DNA from: Castor canadensis
Lineage: Eukaryota > Chordata > Mammalia > Rodentia > Castoridae
DNA length: 64,000 bases
Direction of reading: 5' to 3'
NCBI RefSeq assembly: GCF_047511655.1
Contig: NC_133391.1
Span: forward strand, 119,978,384-120,042,383
A program made the position numbers and the translations under genes. The notes beneath the pieces were generated by a model. It was not told where the DNA came from, ran no database searches, and saw only the letters and a list, made by a program, of their open reading frames with translations. Below, piece by piece: positions 57,101 to 64,000 of the stretch (positions within the stretch are counted from its first letter, which is position 1; each line of letters opens with the position of its first letter).

Positions 57101-57752
57101 CACCCCTCAGCATCTGAGCACACTTGTTAACAAGTGTTTAAAACAGGGTAACAACAAAATAATCAGAGAGCAGGGTATGAAAGAAATCCATGTTTTTAAG
57201 CAAAAATTAGAATTAATTCCTAAAAGTGACCCACCCCAAATTGTAACTCATATTCTCAGCTCCTGGCATGACCCACTCTCTGGGTACAGGGCCCCTCTAG
57301 TCCCTGGATATCAGAACCAGAGGTAGCCTGAGGGGGTGCAGAATCAGACCAATGATGATGGACCTGCAGTCCTGGGAAGCCTGGAGGAGGGTAGCAGTTT
57401 AGCATAAAGAAACAATGGTGCAAGTTTAAGTTTGTCAACTTTTTTTTTTTTTTTTTTTTTGAGACCAGGCCTTAGCCCAAGTTGGCCTTGAACTCGAGAT
57501 CCCGTGCCTCAGCCTCTAAAGTGCTGGGATCACAGACATGCACACCATGCCCAACCAGACATTTTTTTTATTCCTATGATGGCCAACCATGCCAACTGCT
57601 CAGGCCTCTGTAAAGCTGCTGCCCTGACTGCCCTCAACAAGGAGTGAGTGGTTCCCTGGCTCCCACCTTGCACTGGAATAGTAAGGGTTTCCTTCCTCTT
57701 CAAACCTCTTAATGATGGGCTCCTTTAAACTTGCTTCTTCAGCACTGGAGAA
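54026..57752 (-). CDS. MCCC2: MCCC2, methylcrotonoyl-CoA carboxylase beta subunit, 3' end only (last two coding exons)
   Basis: Mitochondrial biotin-dependent enzyme of leucine breakdown; the beta subunit carries the carboxyltransferase reaction that moves CO2 from biotin to 3-methylcrotonyl-CoA. Only the C-terminal 67 residues are in the window: exon at 57752-57667, then exon at 54143-54026, joined across a split Arg codon (AG|G) to read [13 protein letters not shown]. The product ends in FGIFRM and TAA, the MCCC2 C-terminus as I recall it for human, with a few substitutions (Leu for Val before WDD, Val for Ala after DP, Gln for Glu and Glu for Asp near the end). Earlier exons must lie beyond the right edge. 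The 3.5 kb intron holds a B1-like SINE pair, an ID copy and an old L1 3' end. The gene is about 37.5 kb upstream of CARTPT in the same orientation. Confidence 0.95.
55157..55226 (+). mobile_element. Truncated ID-like SINE
   Basis: GGGGCTGAGGACATGACTCAG, GAGCACTTGCCTGGCACAC, then a premature A run after GAGATGC. Confidence 0.8.
55665..56150 (+). mobile_element. Old rodent L1 3' UTR copy
   Basis: G-rich segment (GGGGGGGTGGGAGGGAAGGG), CTCTTGCAACTGCTTTAAG, AATTGTCACAATGAATCCCC, CATGTACAACAAACAG, CAAAAATAATAAAGG. It is distinct from the L1 family of 1-8 kb and 58.8-64 kb. Confidence 0.65.
56225..56333 (-). mobile_element. B1-like SINE
   Basis: TTTTGAGACAGGGGCTCATG, CTCAGCCTCCCAAGGGCTAGG, GTGCACCACCACACCCAGG. 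Confidence 0.85.
57440..57557 (-). mobile_element. B1-like SINE with long T run
   Basis: 19-base T run, GAGACCAGGCCTTAGCCC, GCCTCAGCCTCTAAAGTGC. It lies 110 bp downstream of the MCCC2 penultimate exon donor. Confidence 0.85.
57667..57752 (-). CDS. MCCC2: MCCC2 penultimate coding exon
   Basis: 86 nt between a pyrimidine-rich TTTCAG acceptor and a GTGGGA donor: 28 codons starting [12 protein letters not shown] and ending YYSSA, plus two bases of an Arg codon. The preceding Gln codon of the family would end the previous exon, consistent with the phase-0 start. No further MCCC2 exon was seen between here and 64000. Confidence 0.95.
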
Positions 57753-57856
57753 CTGAAAGAAAAGGGACCATGAGTAAGTCAGCTTCACTGAACAATTCAT
57801 ACTGTTTAGGTAACCTCCAACAACACAAAAGGTTTCATGAATAAGAATGGTACAAC

Positions 57857-57955
57857 CAGCTCAAGGTGTGGCTCAAGTGGTAGAACGCCTTCCTAGGAAG
57901 AGCAAGGCCTTGAGTTCAAACCCCAGTACCATACCACAAAAAAAAAAAAAAAAAA
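57857..57955 (+). mobile_element. ID-like SINE
   Basis: AAGGTGTGGCTCAAGTGGTAG, GCCTTGAGTTCAAACCCCAG and A tail; about 105 bp upstream of the MCCC2 penultimate exon. Confidence 0.92.
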
Positions 57956-58204
57956 GGTTCAATGAACATTGAATCATTCCAAGTGATGCTGTAACATACA
58001 TGACCTGGCCTCAGACAAGTATGAAAGGAGGTCACCATTACAGCTCCCTTATCAGAGACAACATCCTGAGGCCATCTGACATAAGGTCAAGACCAAGGGT
58101 GTCAAATATCATGCATTCCAAAAAGTAGTATTATGGATGTGAATTATACAATCTAGCAAAACAGCTACATGACCATCAGCAGCCTCCCATTTAGGAGGTG
58201 ACAT

Positions 58205-58297
58205 GGGGCTAGTGAAGTGGCTCAAGAGGTAGAGCGCCTACCTAGCAAGTGTGAGGCCCTGGTTCGGACCCCAATACCACCCCCCCCCAAAAAAAAG
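58205..58297 (+). mobile_element. ID-like SINE
   Basis: GGGGCTAGTGAAGTGGCTC, GTGTGAGGCCCTGGTTCGG, C run and A tail. Confidence 0.92.
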
Positions 58298-58494
58298 GTG
58301 AAGTATAAGATTTTCATCCAAAATAGACAAGATTTTAAAAATTTCAAAGGTCAAATGGGTAAAATGTTAACCACATTTGGAATAACCTCTTCAATTTCCC
58401 AGATAGCTAAGGGATATTCTGCTCACTCATTACAAATTTCATGGATTTCCTCTTGGCATTATAAGGATAAAGTGATAATTCAGACATAAAAATC

Positions 58495-58602
58495 TACAGA
58501 AGAGACTGAAGGGAGGCGAATATGAACAAAGTACTTCATACACATGTACGAAAAAAGAATAACAAAACTTGTTAAAGACTGTTTTAAAAGAGGGAGAGGG
58601 AT
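58495..58602 (+). repeat. L1 3'-end scrap
   Basis: GAAGGGAGGCGAATATGAAC, ACTTCATACACATGTACG resemble older rodent L1 3' UTR ends. Confidence 0.35.
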
Positions 58603-58693
58603 GGACTGGAGGCATGACTCAAATGGAGGAGATCCTGCCTAGCAAGTGTGAGGCCCTGAGTTCAAACCCCAGTACTGCAAAAAAAAAAAAAAA
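58603..58693 (+). mobile_element. ID-like SINE
   Basis: GGACTGGAGGCATGACTC, AAGTGTGAGGCCCTGAG, TTCAAACCCCAGTACTGC and A tail. Confidence 0.92.
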
Positions 58694-58699
58694 GGGTGT

Positions 58700-58807
58700 G
58701 TGGGCCACCAACAACAGGTGGTGGTGAGCATGTGGGGAAAAAGGAACCCTCTTATACTGCTGGTGGGAATGTAAACTAGTACAACCACACTGGAAAAAAA
58801 TTTGGAG
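58700..58807 (+). mobile_element. L1 ORF2 3' fragment interrupted by the next L1
   Basis: ACCAACAACAGGTGGTGG, GAACCCTCTTATACTGCTGG and GAATGTAAACTAGTACAACC match the complement of about 1880-1970 in the minus-strand L1. It breaks off at AAAAAAATTTGGAG where the full-length L1 begins, so the younger L1 landed in an older one. Confidence 0.8.
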
Positions 58808-60059
58808 CAGGGATTCCAAGATGGCAGCTAGAGGGAGGAAGCAGAAAGCGAGCCTCCTATAGTGAAGTCTTGGAGAGACGCTGGAGACACACTTTGCAGG
58901 CATAATCACTGAGAAAAGGCATAACTTTGACCCCTCCACACCTCCAGCCGGCGCAAAGAATCTCCACTTCACATTAAACGGAGAAACAAGGAGGGCCCCC
59001 CGGCCGCCAGTCGCCAGCGCCCAGACGGCTTGGCAAGACACAGACCAGGTGAGCTTCGCCGTACTGCGGTACCCCACAGACAAGCCTGGGCCAGAGCAGC
59101 ATAGCCCCCTGGACAGACTAACCTCCACCCGGGGAAAAAAGAGAAACTGAGTAAAGACACACGGGAAAGAGGGTGTGGTGCACTGAGCACCGAAGATTGG
59201 GGGAAGGGAATCCTTCCCGGGACTGTAAATAAACAAGCCGGTCTGGCTGGAGAGCCTCTGGCAGGAGCAGGGGCGTGCGCCCAGCAACCAGGAGCGGGAA
59301 ATCTTGTGAGAGTGGCAGAGGGAGAAAAACTACACAGAATAGGGAAGACCCACTTCCCACGTGAGCTGTAAACAAACATGATGGCTGGCAGGAGCAGCAG
59401 CACCGGCCAGTAATCAGGAGCATGCGTGTGTGTGTAGTTTTGTTCTACTTTATGTGTCCCCTTTGATGAGACAACTACAGAACAACATCTGAGGCACCAT
59501 CTCCAGGATTGGAGACTGAGACAGACCCCCAAATTATTAAGACTGAAACTTCATTGCATTTGAACTTGGAGGTTTTTTGGTTTTTTGGTTTTTTAAATTT
59601 TCTATTTTTTCATTTTATTTTAATACATTTTTATATATAGATTTTTCTTTCATTTACTTATTTTTTATTTTTATTCTTATCTTTTTTTATTTTTGATTTT
59701 TAATCCTCTCTCTGTCTCTCTAATATCTGTTCAGCTTACTGTCAATTAGGACACTAAAGCTCCCTGTTTATACCTTTGAAACCTTCTTGTCTGATACCCT
59801 GTTCTGTTTTCTCCCTCCAGTCTGTGTATTTGTTTTTCCCATTTCTTTAACTTCTTGCTTTCCATCTCAGCTCACCCTTCCATTCTAAATATTACCATTG
59901 TTATTATTACAAGCTAGAAAATACTTAATTGCACACAGTACAGGGACAGTAACAACACCAAAGACAATGATGGGAAGACAGTTTCCCCACAGCAAAAAAT
60001 TAGTATAGGAACCAGAGGGGAATGAAGAAAACAGGTACTCAGATCCAGACTCCAACAAA

Positions 60060-61146
60060 ATGAAGACAAACTATGCCAAAAGACCCAATGAAGCCCACAA
60101 GAATAATTTAAAAGAAGACATACTACAGGTACTCAATGAAAATTTTATAGAGATGATACTGGATAGGGTCAACCAAAATGTACAGGAGACACTCAAGAAA
60201 ATCCAAGACAACAAAAATAGAGAATTTGAAAAAGCAAAAGAAGAAATAAAGGAAACCATAGAAGCACTGTATAAACACCAAAGTGAAAGAGAGAACACGA
60301 TGAATAAACAGATAAATGAACTCAGGACAAAAATAGACAACATAAAAGGAAACAAGCCAGGATATGGAAAACCTCAGAAAAAAGAACGAAACAGAACTGC
60401 AAAACAAAACGGAAAGCCAATCCAGCAGAATAGAACAAACAGAAGACAGAATCTCAGAACTTGAAGATGAAATGGTAATTAAAGAAAAAACCGAAGAACT
60501 ATTAAACAACTCAAGACCTGTGAAAAGAAAACGCAAAAACTCACCGACTCCATCAAAAGACCAAACTTGAGAATCATGGGCATCGAAGAAGGAGAAGAGG
60601 TGCAAGCGAAGGGAATGAGTAATATGTTTAACAAAATAATAACGGAAAATTTCCCAAATCTAGAGAAAGATATTCCCATACAGATGCAAGAGGCCTCCAG
60701 GACACCAAACAGACAAGATCAAAATAAAACTACCCCACGACATATCATCATTAAAACAACAAGTTCAGAAACTAAGGAAAGAATATTGAAGGCTGTAAGA
60801 GAGAAAAAAACAAGTAACATACAAAGGTAAACCCATCAAAAACACAGCAGACTTCTCAACAGAAACATTAAAAGCAAGAAGAGCGTGGGGTGAGATCTTC
60901 CAGGAACTGAATGAAAATAACTTCAACCCCAGGATACTCTACCCAGCAAAACAATCATTCAAAATAGATGGAGCAATAAAAGTCTTCCATGATAAGCAGA
61001 AACTAAAACAATATCTGACCACAAAGCCACAACTACAAAGGATTCTTCAAGGGATTCTGCACACAGAAAGTGAAACCCAACATAACCATGAAAGGGCAGG
61101 CAGCACCAAACTACAGGAAAAGAAAAAGCAAGACAGTAGAGAGTAA
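60060..61146 (+). pseudogene. L1 ORF1 (RNA-binding protein), frameshifted
   Basis: Begins with an ATG after CCAACAAA and encodes a Lys/Glu-rich coiled-coil (about the first 100 residues), continuing in other frames (60364-60570, 60567-60830) through the conserved LRIMGIEEGEE and NFPNLEKDIPIQMQEASR segment and a C-terminal domain ending near 61146. Length of about 360 codons fits L1 ORF1p, but at least two frame changes break it. Confidence 0.88.
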
Positions 61147-61196
61147 CCTCAACTTAGGTACACACAATCAAACCTTCAAACAACTAAGACAACTAA

Positions 61197-64000
61197 ATGA
61201 CAGGAATCACCACATACCTATCAGTACTAACATTTAATGTTAACGGATTAATTCACCCATCAAAAGGCACTGCTTGACGAAATGGATTAAAAAGGAAGAT
61301 CCAACAATTTGTTGCTTACAGGAGACCCATCTCAATGACAGAAATAAGCATAGGCTAAGGATGAAAGGCTGGAAGAAGATTTACCAAGCCAATGGCCCCC
61401 GAAAACAGGCAGGAGTAGCAATACTTATCTTTGACAAAGTAGACTTCAAACCTACATTGATCAAACGAGAAAAAGAAGGACATTCCATACTAATAAAAGG
61501 GGAAATAGACCAAAAGGAAATAATAATTATCAACTTGTATGCACCCAGTGTCAACGCACCCAATTTCATCAAACATACCCTGAAAGACCTAAAAGCATAT
61601 ATAAACACCAACACAGTGGTTGTGGGAGACTTTAACACCCCATTATCATCAATAGATAGGTCATCCAAACAAAAAATCAATAAAGAAATCTTAGATCTAA
61701 AATATACAATAGATCAAATGGACTACTTGATGTCTACAGAACATTTCATCCAACTTCTACACAATAATACATTCTTCTCAGCAGCCCATGGAACCTTCTC
61801 CAAAACAGATCATATCCTAGGGCACAAAGCAAGTCTCAGCAAATATAAGAAAATAGAAATTATACCGTGCATACTATCTGATCATAATGCAGTAAAAGTA
61901 GAACTCAACAACAAAAGTAAAGACAAAAAATATGCAAACAGCTGGAAACTAAATAACTCATTACTTAATAAAGAATGGATCATTGATGAAATAAAAGAGG
62001 AAATTAAAAAGTTCCTGGAAGACAATGAAAATGAAAACACAACCTACCAGAACCTATGGGACACAGCTAAGGCAGTCCTGAGAGAAAAGTTTATAGCCAT
62101 GAGTGCACATATTAAAAAGACTGAAAGATCCCAAATCAATGACCTAATGATACATCTCAAACTCCTAGAAAAACAAGAACAAGCAAATCCCAAAACGAAC
62201 AGAAGGAGAGAAATAATAAAAATAAGAGCTGAAATCAACAAAATAGAAACCAAAAAAACCATACAAAGAATTAATGAAACAAAAAGTTGGTTCTTTGAAA
62301 AAAATAAACAAGATCGAGAGACCCCTGGCAAACCTGACTAAAATGAGGAGAGAAAAAACACAAGTTAGTAGAATCAGGAATGAAAAAGGGGAGATAACAA
62401 CAAACACCATGGAAGTCCAGGAAATCATCAGACTACTTTGAGAACCTATATTCAAATAAATTTGAAAATCTTAAAGAAATGGACAGATTTCTAGATACAT
62501 ATGACCATCCAAAACTGAACCAAGAGGATATTGATCACCTGAATAGATCTATAACACAAAATGAAATTGAAGCAGCAATCAAGAGTCTCCCCAAAAAGAA
62601 AAGTCCAGGACCTGATGGATTCTCTGCTGAATTCTATCAGACCTTTAAAGAACTGATACCAACCCTCCTTAAACTGTTCCACAACATAGAAAGGGAAGGA
62701 AAGCTGCCTAACGCATTTTATTAAGCCAGTATTACACTTATCCCAAAACCAGGCAAAGACACCTCCAAAAAAGGAGAACTATAGGCCAATCTCCTTAATG
62801 AACATTGATGCAAAAATCCTCAACAAAATAATGGCAAACCGAATTCAACAACACATCAAAAAGATCATTAACCACGACCAAGTAGGCTTCATCCCAGGGA
62901 TGCAGGGGTGGTTCAACATACAAAAATCAATAAACGTAATAAACCACATTAACAGAAGCAAAGACAAAAACCACTTGATCATCTCGATAGATGCAGAAAA
63001 AGCCTTTGATAAGATCCAACACCATTTCATGATAAAAGCTCTAAGAAAACTAGGAATTGAAGGAAAGTACCTCAACATTATAAAAGCTATATATGACAAA
63101 CCTACAGCCAGCATTATACTTAATGGAGAAAAACTGAAAAAATTCCCTCTAAAATCAGGAACCAGACAAGGAAGCCCACTATCTCCACTCCTATTCAACA
63201 TAGTACTGGAATTCCTAGCCAGAGCAATTAGGCAAGAAGAAGGAATAAAAGGAATACAAATGGGTAAAGAAACTGTCAAAATATCCCTATTTGCAGATGA
63301 CATGATCCTATACCTTAAAAACCCAAAAAACTCTACTCAGAAGCTTCTAGACATCATTAATAGCTATAGCAAGGTAGCAGGATATAAAATCAACATAGAA
63401 AAATCATTAGCATTTCTATACACTAATAATGAGCAAACTGAAAAAGAATACATGAAAACAATTCCATTTACAATAGCCTCAAAAAAAAAATCAAATACCT
63501 AGGTGTAAACCTAACAAAAGATGTGAATGACCTCTACAAGGAAAACTATACACTTCTGAAGAAAGAGATTGAGGAAGACTATAGAAAGTGGAGAGATCTC
63601 CCATGCTCATGGATTGGTAAAATCAACATAGTAAAAATACTAAAAGTATCCCTAAAGTAATCTACATGTTTAATGCAATTCCCATCAAAATTCCAATGAC
63701 ATTCATTAAAGAGATCGAAAAATCTACTGTGAAATTTATATGGAAACACAAGAAGCCACAAATAGCCAAGGCAATACTCAGTCAAAAGAACAATGCAGGA
63801 GGTATCACAATACCTGACTTCAAACTATATTACAAAGCAGTAGCAATAAAAACAGCATGGCACTGGCACAAAAACAGACATGAAGACCAGTGGAACAGAA
63901 TAGAGGACCCAGATATGAATCCACACAACTATAACCAACTTGTCTTTAACAAAGGAGCTAAAAATATACAATGGAGAAAAGACAGCCTCTTCAACAAAAA
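61197..64000 (+). pseudogene. L1 ORF2 (endonuclease/reverse transcriptase), partial and frameshifted
   Basis: Endonuclease motifs [19 protein letters not shown] and SDHNA lie in the 61274-62341 stretch. The frame is lost near 62310 and 62430, with a stop at 62721 (after NAFY). The RT core resumes at 62798-63502 with [25 protein letters not shown] and [11 protein letters not shown], then a frame change near 63480. Catalytic FADD residues are present but no full protein can be made. The end is outside the window. Confidence 0.9.

Larger units (their letters stand above)
54144..57666 (-). other. MCCC2 last intron
   Basis: 3.5 kb intron between the two MCCC2 exons. It contains an ID SINE (55157), an old L1 3' end (55.67-56.15 kb) and two B1-like SINEs (56225, 57440). 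No additional exon is needed: the split Arg codon joins the two exons exactly. Confidence 0.85.
58809..64000 (+). mobile_element. Full-length-type L1, 5' part to ORF2, continues past the window
   Basis: Starts GGGATTCCAAGATGGC, then a 1.25 kb 5' UTR (GC-rich first half, T-rich tract at about 59568-59700), ORF1 remnant 60060-61146 and ORF2 from about 61197 to the edge. It lies in an MCCC2 intron, antisense to the gene. Frames are broken in both ORFs. Insertion boundary is clear on the left; its duplication partner is outside the window. Confidence 0.93.

Noticed and set aside
58619-59532. 222- and 187-codon minus-strand frames
   Set aside because: They run antisense through the GC-rich L1 5' UTR and an ID SINE; no conserved protein features.
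1-64000. Bacterial or phage systems, CRISPR arrays, operons, tRNA genes
   Set aside because: None fits: genes are spliced, the window is filled with mammalian repeats, and tRNA-like segments are SINE heads rather than intact tRNAs.
57753-64000. Further MCCC2 exons
   Set aside because: No minus-strand segment encoding the preceding part of the carboxyltransferase domain was found; the interval is SINEs and L1.

Overview
This is mammalian nuclear DNA, most likely from a rodent. It carries spliced genes with GT/AG introns, long intergenic and intronic stretches full of L1, SINE, MIR, L2, LTR and MER5-type repeats, and no bacterial-style operons. The SINEs join 7SL-derived (B1/Alu-like) units to a tRNA-derived ID-like unit. 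That combination points to a rodent of the beaver/squirrel/kangaroo-rat kind (a beaver such as Castor fits best). The species call is inference.

Two genes are supported, both on the minus strand. (1) CARTPT, the cocaine- and amphetamine-regulated transcript prepropeptide, is complete at about 14.5-16.5 kb. It has three exons, an intact 116-residue open frame, a TATA box, a palindromic CRE, a GC-rich 5' region and several candidate poly(A) signals. An in-frame alternative acceptor 39 nt upstream of exon 2 would give the 129-residue long isoform known from rat and mouse. (2) The last two coding exons of MCCC2 (methylcrotonoyl-CoA carboxylase beta subunit) lie at 57667-57752 and 54026-54143; the rest of the gene is beyond the right edge. 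The MCCC2-CARTPT order and shared orientation match the arrangement I recall on human 5q13.

Layout: 1-0.95 kb, pyrimidine-rich low-complexity DNA and a SINE scrap. 0.96-8.0 kb, a nested pair: a near full-length, disabled L1 on the minus strand inserted into an older 3' L1 fragment on the plus strand, each with its own target-site duplication. 8-14.5 kb, gene-free DNA downstream of CARTPT with MIR, L2, SINE and LTR-like remnants. 14.5-16.7 kb, CARTPT and its promoter. 16.7-54 kb, the intergenic interval upstream of CARTPT, with old L2/MIR/MER5/LTR copies, several composite SINEs, old L1 3' ends, and repeat-poor AT-rich DNA next to MCCC2. 54-64 kb, the MCCC2 3' end, with a second full-length-type L1 (plus strand, antisense to the gene) starting near 58.81 kb and running off the window.

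The two genes are functionally unrelated: a secreted neuropeptide precursor and a mitochondrial leucine-catabolism enzyme. I found no CRISPR array, phage, operon or new multi-gene system. The most notable observations are the preserved long-isoform splice choice in CARTPT, the nested L1s with two legible duplications, and the dimeric and trimeric 7SL-tRNA SINEs, including a close inverted pair.
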